14,829 nt of DNA from JBGSLA01 sp965602785 (GCA_965602785.1 CBFDAH010000056.1:1-14829), one strand, 5' to 3'; shown: positions 1 to 7,948, numbered from the stretch's first letter. The notes: generated by a model not told the origin, from the letters alone. Numbers and translations: made by a program.

Positions 1-38
1 GGGAGGGGGTAAGGGGTTGCGCACCTGAGCCCCCTCCC
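1..38. repeat. GC-rich hairpin just upstream of argD
   Basis: A perfect 9-bp inverted repeat, GGGAGGGGG at 1-9 and CCCCCTCCC at 30-38, encloses a 20-nt loop. It ends 18 bases before the argD start. Similar hairpins with purine-rich left and pyrimidine-rich right arms occur after argG (3834-3877) and before the SdpI-like gene (3970-4043), so this is probably a repeat of the same style rather than an argD-specific attenuator. It may extend upstream of the window. It has no T-run. Confidence 0.5.
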
Positions 39-56
39 CCAAACCCAGGAGAAAAC

Positions 57-1253
57 ATGACGCAACATGATTGGATGGCACGGGCGGATGGGGTGATCAT
101 GCACACGTATGGGCGCCAGCCCCTGGTGTTGGTCCGGGGAGAAGGCTCTCGGGTGTGGGACGCCGAGGGCCGGGAGTACCTGGACTTCGTCATGGGTCTG
201 GCGGTGTGCAACCTGGGGCACGCCCACCCCGAGATCGCCAGGGCTGCTGCTGCCCAGCTATCCCAGTTGGTACACGTCTCCAACCTGTACTACACTACCC
301 CCATGGTGGAGCTGGCCGAGGAGCTGGTGCGATTGTCCTTCGGGGACCGGGTGTTTTTCTGCAACAGCGGCGCCGAGGCCATGGAGGGGGCCATCAAACT
401 CTGCCGCCGCTATGCCCATGAGCGTTACGGTCCCGGACGTCACAAGATCGTCTGCATGCAGGACTCCTTTCACGGCCGCACCATAGGGGCCCTGTCCGCC
501 ACCGGTCAGGAGAAATTTTGGCAGGGGTTCGAGCCTCTGCTGCCGGGGTTTGTCTTTGTGCCCTTCAATGACCTGGCCGCGCTGCGGGAAGCCCTGGACG
601 ACACCGTCTGTGCGGTGATTCTCGAACCTGTCCAGGGTGAAGGGGGCGTGAACCCGGCTGAGGGCGGCTATCTGGCCGCGGTGCGCCAGATATGTACCGA
701 CAAAGGCATCCTGCTGGTCTTTGACGAGGTGCAATGCGGCCTGGGGCGCACCGGCAAACTCTTTGCCCACGAGCACTACGGCGTCACCCCGGACATCATG
801 GCCCTGGCCAAGGCCCTGGCGGGCGGCCTTCCCATGGGCGCGCTTCTCGCCACCGAGGAGACGGCCCGGGGTTTCGTCCCGGGGACCCACGCCAGCACCT
901 TCGGCGGGGGGCCGGTCATTGCCGCAGCGGCCAATGCCTCCCTCAAGATTTTGAGCGATCCCGCTTTTCTGTCTGCTGTGAGACAGAAGGGCGACTACCT
1001 GGGAGAAAAACTCCGCCACTTTCAGAGCCGTTTTCCCGTCATCCAGGAAATCCGGGGGTTGGGGCTCATGTGGGGCATACAACTGGCTCAGGAAGGGACC
1101 CCCGTAGTTACGGCCTGCCGGGAGCGGGGGCTCCTGGTCAACTGCACCCAGGGGAACGTCATACGCCTGCTGCCGTCTTTGTTGGTGGAGAAAGCGGATA
1201 TCGACCAGTGCCTTGATATTCTGGCCCAGACCCTGGAGACGGTTTTTTCATGA
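57..1253 (+). CDS. argD: Acetylornithine aminotransferase (ArgD)
   Basis: A PLP-dependent class III aminotransferase that makes N-acetylornithine from N-acetylglutamate semialdehyde with glutamate as amino donor, in the cytoplasmic arginine pathway; many family members also accept succinyl-diaminopimelate substrates. The 398-residue length is normal. The phosphate-cup motif GAEAME lies at 105-110, DEVQ at 223-226, and the expected PLP Schiff-base lysine is K252 in MALAKALAGG. The ATG at 57 follows AGGAG by six bases. The stop overlaps the argF start (ATGA, 1250-1253), so the two are translationally coupled. Other class III enzymes such as GabT or AstC are less likely given the argF neighbour. 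Confidence 0.96.
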   Translation: MTQHDWMARADGVIMHTYGRQPLVLVRGEGSRVWDAEGREYLDFVMGLAVCNLGHAHPEIARAAAAQLSQLVHVSNLYYTTPMVELAEELVRLSFGDRVFFCNSGAEAMEGAIKLCRRYAHERYGPGRHKIVCMQDSFHGRTIGALSATGQEKFWQGFEPLLPGFVFVPFNDLAALREALDDTVCAVILEPVQGEGGVNPAEGGYLAAVRQICTDKGILLVFDEVQCGLGRTGKLFAHEHYGVTPDIMALAKALAGGLPMGALLATEETARGFVPGTHASTFGGGPVIAAAANASLKILSDPAFLSAVRQKGDYLGEKLRHFQSRFPVIQEIRGLGLMWGIQLAQEGTPVVTACRERGLLVNCTQGNVIRLLPSLLVEKADIDQCLDILAQTLETVFS

Positions 1254-2158
1254 AAAGAGATCTCCTTACCATCCTGGATTTGTCCCGGGAAGAAATCGAG
1301 GCCCTCGTGGCCCGGGCCCGGGAACTCAAGACCCGCCATCAAGAAGGGCAAACCCACATGCCGCTTCAGGGGAAAACCCTGGCCATGATCTTTGACAAAC
1401 CCTCCACCCGCACCCGGGTCTCCTTCGAAGCGGGCATGGCCCAACTGGGGGGCACGACCATCTATCTCGAACGGGAGCAGACGCAACTGGCCCGGAACGA
1501 GCCCATTGCCGATACCTCTCGGGTCCTCTCCCGCTATGTGGACGGGGTGGTCATCCGCACTTTCGCCCAGGAAACGCTGGCGGAGCTGGCCCGCCACGCC
1601 GCCATTCCCGTCATCAACGGCCTCACGGACACGCACCATCCCTGCCAGGTGCTCTCCGATCTCATGACCATGCAGGAGCGTTTTGGCCGCATGGAGGGGC
1701 TGAAAGTCGCCTGGATCGGCGATGGCAACAACATGGCCAACTCCTGGATCAACGCGGCCCTGCGCCTCGATTTCGAGCTCTACGTAGCCTCTCCGCCGGG
1801 GTATGAGCCGGATGCCGCTCTCCTGAGGCAGGCCCAGGAGGAGAAACGGCCGGTTTTCCTGGGCCAGGACCCTCTGTGGGCCGTGGCCGGGGCCCAAGTG
1901 ATCAACACGGACGTCTGGGCCTCCATGGGACAGGAAGGCGAGACCGCCGCCCGCAAGCAAGCCTTTCAGCCTTACCAGGTGAACGCCGCTCTGATGCAAG
2001 CCGCGCCCCCTGAGGCCATCGTCCTCCACTGCCTGCCGGCCCACCGGGGCGAAGAAATTACCGACGAGGTTCTGGACGGGCCCCAGTCCGCGGTGTGGGA
2101 CCAGGCGGAGAACCGGCTGCATTTTCAGAAGGCGTTGCTGGAATGGCTTCTCAGTTAG
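1250..2158 (+). CDS. argF: Ornithine carbamoyltransferase, anabolic (ArgF)
   Basis: Transfers the carbamoyl group from carbamoyl phosphate to ornithine to give citrulline in the cytoplasm. At 302 residues it is typical of short anabolic OTCases. The carbamoyl-phosphate loop STRTR is at 52-56 inside FDKPSTRTRVSFE, the HPCQ motif is at 130-133, and the ornithine/catalytic HCLP motif is at 260-263. All are intact. The start overlaps the argD stop by four bases, which implies coupled translation. The product feeds ArgG, encoded about 460 bp downstream. The HCLP motif and arginine context separate it from aspartate carbamoyltransferase. Confidence 0.96.
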   Translation: MKRDLLTILDLSREEIEALVARARELKTRHQEGQTHMPLQGKTLAMIFDKPSTRTRVSFEAGMAQLGGTTIYLEREQTQLARNEPIADTSRVLSRYVDGVVIRTFAQETLAELARHAAIPVINGLTDTHHPCQVLSDLMTMQERFGRMEGLKVAWIGDGNNMANSWINAALRLDFELYVASPPGYEPDAALLRQAQEEKRPVFLGQDPLWAVAGAQVINTDVWASMGQEGETAARKQAFQPYQVNAALMQAAPPEAIVLHCLPAHRGEEITDEVLDGPQSAVWDQAENRLHFQKALLEWLLS

Positions 2159-2200
2159 CAAAGCTAAATTACATGTCTTTTTTCAGCTTATTCACTGCTC

Positions 2201-2563
2201 ATGAGAACCCCTAGATTCTTTTTCCATCTCACTTTACTAGGCTGTATTTTTCTGTGGGTGGCCTGCGGTGTTGCCGGGGAAATTGGGGAGATGTTTTGCA
2301 CCACTCCCGGGTGTGATTTTAAAGATTCCCTGACCATCGGGGGCGGCATGAAATCCCCGGCGATTACCGGATACTGCCCCTCCAGCAAGAAATTTGTGCG
2401 CCTCAAACTGAAAAGCTGGGCAGATTACCGCCAACCCCAATATTGTCCGGATAGTGGAGAACCGCTGCAGCCGATTTATGGCGATGCCCAAATTTCCCGG
2501 ATTCCCTGTCCGAAGTGCGGCCATTGCACCCTGAAATATAAGATAAAAATAATGTTCGACTGA
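2201..2563 (+). CDS. Small exported Cys-rich protein of unknown function
   Basis: Not recognised. The 120-residue product begins MRTPR, then has a hydrophobic stretch (about 6-25) that looks like a signal peptide, possibly cleaved near A25-G26. An LLGC at 12-15 resembles a lipobox but sits inside the hydrophobic core, so lipidation is doubtful. The mature part carries cysteines at 33, 38, 59, 82, 103, 106 and 109. The CPKCGHC cluster near the C-terminus looks like half of a zinc ribbon. No clear Shine-Dalgarno sequence precedes the ATG. It sits between argF and argG on the same strand, and its DNA is visibly more AT-rich than either. It could be a periplasmic metal-binding protein or an inserted gene unrelated to arginine synthesis. 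Confidence 0.6.
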   Translation: MRTPRFFFHLTLLGCIFLWVACGVAGEIGEMFCTTPGCDFKDSLTIGGGMKSPAITGYCPSSKKFVRLKLKSWADYRQPQYCPDSGEPLQPIYGDAQISRIPCPKCGHCTLKYKIKIMFD

Positions 2564-2567
2564 CCCA

Positions 2568-2591
2568 GGGGAGAACTTCAACCTTCTCCCC
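2568..2591. repeat. Hairpin between the Cys-rich gene and argG
   Basis: GGGGAGAA (2568-2571 plus 2572-2575) pairs with TTCTCCCC (2584-2591) around an 8-nt loop, starting five bases after the upstream stop codon. Its position suits transcript-end stabilisation or termination, but no T-run follows. The purine/pyrimidine arms resemble the other hairpins near the arg genes. Confidence 0.45.
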
Positions 2592-2620
2592 ATAACCTTG
2601 CCAATTCAGGATAGAACTCA

Positions 2621-3832
<1,212 letters not shown>

Positions 3833-3833
3833 G

Positions 3834-3877
3834 TTGAGGGGAGGGCCGGGGGAGCGCGGCTCCCCCCCTTCCCTCAA
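3834..3877. repeat. Long imperfect hairpin after argG
   Basis: The outer arms TTGAGGG (3834-3840) and CCCTCAA (3871-3877) enclose an inner perfect stem GGGGGAGC (3848-3855) / GCTCCCCC (3859-3866) with a GCG loop. It starts two bases after the argG stop, so it can act as a 3'-end structure. No T-run follows, which makes intrinsic termination uncertain. The right-arm text CCCTCAAACTCCCCT recurs almost unchanged at 8510-8525. Confidence 0.6.
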
Positions 3878-3901
3878 ACTCCCCTTCCATCTCGAGTTGA
3901 C

Positions 3902-3955
3902 CGGGAAAACAGGCATCTTGCCTGTTCCTGCACAGGCTGGAAGCCTGTGCTCCCG
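3902..3955. repeat. Double-hairpin palindromic element
   Basis: The outer stem CGGGA (3902-3906) / TCCCG (3951-3955) encloses two perfect hairpins: ACAGGC..GCCTGT (3909-3914/3920-3925) and GCACAGGCT..AGCCTGTGC (3930-3938/3942-3950, loop GGA). This architecture matches the element at 7780-7836. It is non-coding and looks like a dispersed REP/BIME-type repeat. Confidence 0.65.
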
Positions 3956-3969
3956 TTTTATGTAAGGGG

Positions 3970-4043
3970 TTGAGGGAGAGGGGGCAGAGGTCAGCGACCC
4001 CGGCAGCACGGGCTTCCAGCCCGTGGGAACCCCCCTCCCCCAA
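3970..4043. repeat. Nested hairpin upstream of the SdpI-like gene
   Basis: The imperfect outer arms TTGAGGGAGAGGGGG (3970-3984) and CCCCCCTCCCCCAA (4030-4043) enclose a perfect inner hairpin CACGGGCT-TCC-AGCCCGTG (4007-4025). The inner hairpin is a near copy, in opposite orientation, of the second hairpin at 3930-3950. Together they suggest a head-to-head pair of repeat units. Confidence 0.55.
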
Positions 4044-4068
4044 GTCACAAACATTTAAAGGATTGACC

Positions 4069-4506
4069 ATGGAACAGCCTCCCCCTTTCCTCCGCTATCT
4101 GCTAGCTGCGATCTTTTTGGGAGTGGCCGGCTACATGCTCCTGCGACGCCATGGCCCCAACCCCTGGATCGGAGTGCGCCTCCCCTGGACCTTTGCCGAC
4201 CGGGAAATCTGGGACAAATCCTGGCTCCTGGCGGTGGCCATTCTGGTGGCCGCCGGTCTGGGGGTGCTCCTTTCCTGGACCCTCTTCATCGTCTCCTTCA
4301 TCGCCCTGATTGCCCTGGACATCCTTTTTCCACTCTTCCTGTACCACCGCAAATACGGCACTTGGCGCTACTGGAAGGACACGGGCTGGCTGGAATACCG
4401 CCCTGCGGCCCAGTGCTCTCAGTGCGGCCATATCCAGAAACTCCAGGACGCCGAGGCACTGGCCGGGGCCCACTGCGAGGCCTGCGGGGGCTCCCTCAGG
4501 CATTAA
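4069..4506 (+). CDS. SdpI-like membrane protein with C-terminal zinc ribbon
   Basis: A 145-residue protein with hydrophobic segments at about 7-25, 52-70 and 71-92. The loop NPWIGVRLPWTFADREIW (31-48) resembles the conserved motif of the SdpI family, named after the Bacillus immunity protein to the SDP toxin. A charged segment (93-110) then leads to a zinc ribbon with C116/C119 and C136/C139. The ATG at 4069 is chosen because AAGGA (4058-4062) lies six bases upstream; an in-frame extension to 3970 would translate through a hairpin repeat. It lies between argG and tRNA-Pro with no partner gene. Toxin immunity cannot be assumed, since most SdpI homologues are uncharacterised. Confidence 0.75.
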   Translation: MEQPPPFLRYLLAAIFLGVAGYMLLRRHGPNPWIGVRLPWTFADREIWDKSWLLAVAILVAAGLGVLLSWTLFIVSFIALIALDILFPLFLYHRKYGTWRYWKDTGWLEYRPAAQCSQCGHIQKLQDAEALAGAHCEACGGSLRH

Positions 4507-4530
4507 GCCACAACTCCGGACAGTCTCGCC

Positions 4531-4545
4531 TGAGCCTTTGGCTCA
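4531..4545. repeat. Short perfect stem-loop after the SdpI-like gene
   Basis: TGAGCC (4531-4536) and GGCTCA (4540-4545) pair around TTT, 25 bases past the stop codon. It is a possible 3'-end hairpin. No T-run follows, so a terminator role is weak. Confidence 0.3.
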
Positions 4546-4565
4546 CCCATAAACCAGGCAAGATC

Positions 4566-4635
4566 GGTGGAGCGGGCCTCCGGGCCCGCCATGGCCAGCG
4601 GCGGCCAGGGGCGGCCATCCCACACTTTGGCCACC
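4566..4635. repeat. Probable double-hairpin element between genes
   Basis: The outer GGTGG (4566-4570) and CCACC (4631-4635) enclose GCGGGCC-TCCG-GGCCCGC (4572-4589) and ATGGCC..GGCCAT (4591-4596/4613-4618). The layout matches the elements at 3902-3955 and 7780-7836. Short GC-rich stems arise easily by chance, so only the first inner hairpin is convincing. Confidence 0.4.
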
Positions 4636-4719
4636 TAAGGCACTTTGCAAAGCAGAATGGCGAAAAGAGAAAGAGTCGGGTAAGGTTGGGGGGAGGAAAT
4701 TCGGCTGGAAAAATCTGCA

Positions 4720-4796
4720 TGGTCGGGACGACTGGATTTGAACCAGCGACCCCAGCGTCCCGAACGCTGTGCTCTACCAGGCTGAGCCACGTCCCG
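4720..4796 (-). tRNA. tRNA-Pro, anticodon CGG
   Basis: Read on the - strand, the 77-nt sequence folds as a complete cloverleaf. The acceptor stem CGGGACG/CGTCCCG is followed by discriminator A and an encoded CCA. The D arm is GCTC..GAGC. The anticodon stem CAGCG/CGCTG has loop TTCGGGA, giving anticodon CGG, which reads codon CCG. The T arm is GCTGG-TTCAAAT-CCAGT. It is antisense to both flanking protein genes. Confidence 0.97.
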
Positions 4797-4805
4797 ACCT
4801 GATTT

Positions 4806-4834
4806 ACTGTATCCCAAAGGCAAAGCCTGGGCAA
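4806..4834 (-). promoter_or_regulatory. Possible promoter of tRNA-Pro
   Basis: On the - strand, TTGCCC (4834-4829) and TACAGT (4811-4806) are separated by 17 bases, and the -10 ends nine bases before the tRNA 5' end. Each box matches four of six consensus bases. Spacing and position are right but the boxes are weak. Confidence 0.35.
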
Positions 4835-4862
4835 GTTCAAAATTTCTCTGGAATAGGCCGAG

Positions 4863-6530
4863 ATGCGGAAACCAAAAACCGAAAACCGAAAACTGAAAAC
4901 CCAGGGGGTCTGGGGTCTATTGTTCCTGACGGCGATAATCTTGGCCGGAGCCGGGTGTGGGTCACCGGAAGCCGAAAAAGAATATGGCGGGCCGGACACA
5001 GGACCGGCTTACGGAGACCTGTTCATCGACGCCTCCATCGGGGACGCCAGCACCTTGATCCCCCCCCTGGCCAGCGACGCGGCCTCCCACGCGGTGGCCG
5101 CCCTCATTTACAACGGCCTGGTGAAGTATGACGGCGATTTAAACCTGGTGGGGGACCTGGCGGAGAGCTGGGAGATCTCGCCGAACGGTTTGACCATAAC
5201 CTTTAAATTACGCCGGGGCGTGAAGTGGCAGGATGGGAAGCCTTTCACCGCCAAAGACTGCCTGTTCACCTATCAGGTGATGGTGGACCCCAAGACGCCC
5301 ACCGCCTATTCGGGAGATTTCCTGCAGGTAAAAAAGGCCGCAGCCTTAGACGATTACACTTTTCGGGTCACCTATCCCAAGCCCTTCGCTCCGGCCCTGG
5401 GGAGTTGGACCCTGTCTATTCTGCCCCGGCATCTTCTAAAGGGCCAGGACATCACCAATTCCCCCCTGGCCCGCCATCCAATCGGCACCGGTCCGTATAA
5501 ATTCCAGAATTGGCAGGCGGGGGACAGGATCATGCTCAGCGCCAACCCGGACTATTTTGACGGGCGGCCTTACCTGAACGGTTACATTTACCTGGTAAAA
5601 CCCGATTTAGCCACCATGTTCCTGGAGATGAAGGCCGGAAACATCGATCGCATGGGCCTCACGCCGCTGCAATACAAGCGTCAGACAGCCTATGCCAAAT
5701 TTCAGCGCCTCTTCAACAAATATAAATACGTGTCTTTTTCTTACACCTATCTGGGATACAATCTGGAGGACCAGCGCTTTGCCGACCGGCGGGTGCGCCA
5801 GGCCCTGACCCACGCCATCAACAGGGAAGAGATTGTGGAAGGGGTGCTTCTCGGCCTGGGGCAAGAGGCCACCGGGCCCTACAAACCGGGGACGTGGTTC
5901 TACAACCCCGACGTGCCCCGCTTTCCCTATAACCCTGAGAAAGCCAAGGCCCTCCTGGCCGAAGCAGGGTGGAGGCCTAACTCTAAGGGCATCATGGAAA
6001 AAGATGGCAAGCCCTTCGAGTTCACCATTCTCACCAATCAGGGTAATGACCTCAGGGTGCGCACCGGCGAGATCATCCAGCGGCGCCTCAAGGAGGTGGG
6101 CATCGTGGTGAAGCTCCGCACCGTGGAGTGGGCGGCCTTCATCAAGGAGTTCATCGACAAGGGCCGTTTCGAAGCGGTGCTTTTAGGGTGGACCACCGGG
6201 CAGGACCCGGATCTTTTCGACATCTGGCATTCCTCCAAGACCAAGCGGGGAGAGCTTAACTTCATCCATTACAATAACCCCGAAGTGGACAGGTTACTCG
6301 TGGAGGGGCGCCACACCTTCGACCGGGAAAAACGGCGGCAGGCCTACTTCCGGTTTCAGGAGATCATCGCCCAGGACCAGCCCTATACTTTTCTATTCGT
6401 GCCGGATGCGCTCCCCGCGGTCTCCAAGCGTTTCCGAGGGATAAAACCGGCCCCGGCGGGCATTAATTACAACTTCCCCAAATGGTACGTGCCCAAAGGG
6501 GAGCAGAAATACACCCTATCGCCCTACTAA
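4863..6530 (+). CDS. ABC transporter substrate-binding protein, SBP_bac_5 (DppA/OppA type)
   Basis: The extracytoplasmic binding component of a peptide- or nickel-type ABC importer, 555 residues, typical for the family. A basic n-region (RKPKTENRKLKT) is followed by a hydrophobic core at about 15-31 and C32 in LAGAGC, an imperfect lipobox, so it is probably a lipoprotein. The mature part starts with the expected layout: LAESWEISPNGLTITFKLRRG, WQDGKPFTAKD, and later HPIGTGPYKFQNW. The ATG at 4863 is the only sensible start; the next in-frame candidate, TTG at 4920, would cut into the hydrophobic core. No permease or ATPase gene is in the window, so it is an orphan. The ligand cannot be told from sequence. 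Its n-region is encoded by a 7-base tandem repeat. Confidence 0.93.
   Translation: MRKPKTENRKLKTQGVWGLLFLTAIILAGAGCGSPEAEKEYGGPDTGPAYGDLFIDASIGDASTLIPPLASDAASHAVAALIYNGLVKYDGDLNLVGDLAESWEISPNGLTITFKLRRGVKWQDGKPFTAKDCLFTYQVMVDPKTPTAYSGDFLQVKKAAALDDYTFRVTYPKPFAPALGSWTLSILPRHLLKGQDITNSPLARHPIGTGPYKFQNWQAGDRIMLSANPDYFDGRPYLNGYIYLVKPDLATMFLEMKAGNIDRMGLTPLQYKRQTAYAKFQRLFNKYKYVSFSYTYLGYNLEDQRFADRRVRQALTHAINREEIVEGVLLGLGQEATGPYKPGTWFYNPDVPRFPYNPEKAKALLAEAGWRPNSKGIMEKDGKPFEFTILTNQGNDLRVRTGEIIQRRLKEVGIVVKLRTVEWAAFIKEFIDKGRFEAVLLGWTTGQDPDLFDIWHSSKTKRGELNFIHYNNPEVDRLLVEGRHTFDREKRRQAYFRFQEIIAQDQPYTFLFVPDALPAVSKRFRGIKPAPAGINYNFPKWYVPKGEQKYTLSPY
4869..4902. repeat. 7-bp tandem repeat (AACCGAA type)
   Basis: About five units of period 7, with CC or CT at 4872, 4879, 4886, 4893 and 4900, lie immediately inside the start of the substrate-binding protein gene. 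They encode its charged n-region. One unit gained or lost would shift the reading frame. Confidence 0.75.
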
Positions 6531-6709
6531 GCCAGGTCCTGCCCTGAGGCGATATCTCTTTTCCATAAAGCAACAACATGTTTGACATATGACCGGGAAC
6601 TCAGAGTCTCCGTGTCTTAAAATCAGGTTTTCCCCGATTACGGTATGGCATTAACCGTGCAGTATTAGTCACATTATTTTGAATTGAAGCCACCCAGCGG
6701 AGAAGGTTG

Positions 6710-7606
6710 ATGTCCAACCTGACAACCAAACAATTTCCTGCCAGTGTGCCAGAAGTACCAGAAAAAACTCAGGATAAAAACCTGGAAACCATAGTTTCCA
6801 ACTTAGATACGGAATTACAGGAACTGAAGAAATTCTTGAAAACCAAGAATCGAGATTCAGAATTTAAGAAAGAGCCATCCTCCCCTGTTCGCATGGCTCC
6901 GGTGAGAGATGGGGCATCTGAAGATGCCGATGCGAGCCCATCAGCCGAAAGTCATCCCCTGAAGAATAATCGGGTGTCCTTCGCCGTTACCCCCCTGGAA
7001 GCGCAATCCATTGTCGAACGATTGAAAAATTTCCATCAGGAGGGCAAGAATATGGAGCGCCTGGCGCGGGTGGAGCGGCAGAACCGCCGCCTCATCATCA
7101 TCGGTTCCATATTCGGCACCCTCATGGTCATGTTCATGGTGGTATTCGCCTTTCTGGCAATGCAGGACAACACGCGGAACCGCATCAGTCTGATGCAGGT
7201 GGCCCCGGGGCTCATTTCTGCCAAGGCGGTGGATAAGGATTCACCTCATAGAGAGACTCCCACCAAGTCGCCGGAAATACCGGCGGCCGCCGCCACCGAG
7301 GCCCCTCAGCCGGCAGAAACCCCCTCTTTGGCCCGAGACACCACCACCCCACCGGCCAGCGATGGGTCTTACATGGTGGCCAGTACCCCGAAGGAGCCGG
7401 TGGCGCCCCCCATCAAGTATGTGGGATCCGTAACTTCCAACAAGTACCATTACCCTGAATGCAAGTGGGCCAAGACCATAATCCCGAAAAAAGTGCGGGG
7501 CTTTACCTCAGTGGCCGAGGCCAAGAAGGTGGGCTACATCCGCTGTCCCACCTGTAAGCCGCCTCTTACGGATGCAATTGACTCGCAAGTAACAATGAGG
7601 AGGTAA
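6710..7606 (+). CDS. Single-span membrane protein with C-terminal Ada-like zinc motif
   Basis: Function not known. The 298 residues comprise a charged N-terminal part (1-127) with coiled-coil-like stretches (about 22-48 and 95-127), one membrane span (128-151), a Pro/Ala/Thr-rich linker (about 175-235), and a compact end YVGSVTSNKYHYPECKWAK..RCPTCKPP. The end resembles the zinc-binding fold of Ada. H247-x3-C251 and C279-x2-C282 match Ada's C38-x3-C42 and C69-x2-C72 in spacing, with His in place of the methyl-acceptor Cys. The positive residues before the span and the linker after it suggest that the zinc motif is outside the membrane. The ATG at 6710 follows GGAGAAGG; a TTG just before it is not needed. 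It stands alone between large intergenic gaps. Confidence 0.75.
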   Translation: MSNLTTKQFPASVPEVPEKTQDKNLETIVSNLDTELQELKKFLKTKNRDSEFKKEPSSPVRMAPVRDGASEDADASPSAESHPLKNNRVSFAVTPLEAQSIVERLKNFHQEGKNMERLARVERQNRRLIIIGSIFGTLMVMFMVVFAFLAMQDNTRNRISLMQVAPGLISAKAVDKDSPHRETPTKSPEIPAAAATEAPQPAETPSLARDTTTPPASDGSYMVASTPKEPVAPPIKYVGSVTSNKYHYPECKWAKTIIPKKVRGFTSVAEAKKVGYIRCPTCKPPLTDAIDSQVTMRR

Positions 7607-7741
7607 CAGACGAGAATTACTGAATTCTGTATTGTTTCTTTTCCACTAAGATCCCGATATTTTTCATACTATTCCCACCTTTTTGGTCCTCTCAATTCAC
7701 GAGAGAGCCACAGGCGAAATGTCGCTCGCTTTTCAAATTAT

Positions 7742-7892
7742 CATTTATAACAAGTCGCACTCCAACGGCTATCTTCTGATAGAAGCGGACCCGCGTGTCC
7801 GCCCCAAATTAAGGTGCACCCCTGGGTGCGCTTCTACATCTGTATAACCCCTACATCTGTGCAATCATTTGTTTGCGACTTGGTATTAAATG
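7742..7892. mobile_element. MITE-like segment with terminal inverted repeats
   Basis: CATTTATAACAAGTCGCA (7742-7759) and TGCGACTTGGTATTAAATG (7874-7892) are inverted repeats. The inner nine bases CAAGTCGCA/TGCGACTTG are perfect, and the rest matches apart from one indel and one substitution. The 151-bp interval holds the double-hairpin element 7780-7836 and a 10-bp direct repeat CTACATCTGT (7834-7843, 7851-7860). It has no coding capacity. No clear target-site duplication is seen, so mobility is inferred only from the form. Confidence 0.4.
7780..7836. repeat. Double-hairpin palindromic element
   Basis: The outer stem TAGAAGCG (7780-7787) / CGCTTCTA (7829-7836) is perfect. Inside are GCGGAC..GTCCGC (7785-7790/7797-7802) and GCACCC..GGGTGC (7816-7821/7824-7829). 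Outer and inner stems share bases, so either one long hairpin or a two-hairpin form could extrude. Confidence 0.65.
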
Positions 7893-7904
7893 TAAATATA
7901 GCGT

Positions 7905-7948
7905 CGTCGCCCTCGGCGGCGCATGAACCGCCGGGGGCGGCGGTTCTA
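7905..7948. repeat. Adjacent hairpin pair
   Basis: The first hairpin, about 7905-7921 (CGTCGCC-CTC-GGCGGCG), contains one G-T pair. The second is perfect: GAACCGCC (7925-7932) / GGCGGTTC (7939-7946). The pair ends in TTCTAC, as does the element at 7780-7836, which suggests one repeat family. Confidence 0.55.

Noticed and set aside
1088..2161. 357-codon - strand frame opposite argF
   Set aside because: A shadow frame in GC-rich DNA: no ribosome-binding site, no family motifs, and argF on the other strand is intact. The same applies to the long - strand frames at 258-1082, 2618-3601 and 10645-11487.
3970..4068. In-frame N-terminal extension of the SdpI-like protein
   Set aside because: It would translate through a hairpin repeat, while ATG 4069 has a good AAGGA site.
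4716..4802. Peptide MVGTTGFEPATPASRTLCS at the end of a + strand open frame
   Set aside because: This is the well-known spurious translation across the antisense strand of a tRNA-Pro gene; the tRNA at 4720-4796 explains it fully.
6582..6587. TTGACA upstream of the Ada-like membrane gene
   Set aside because: A perfect -35 sequence, but no -10-like hexamer lies 16-18 bases downstream.
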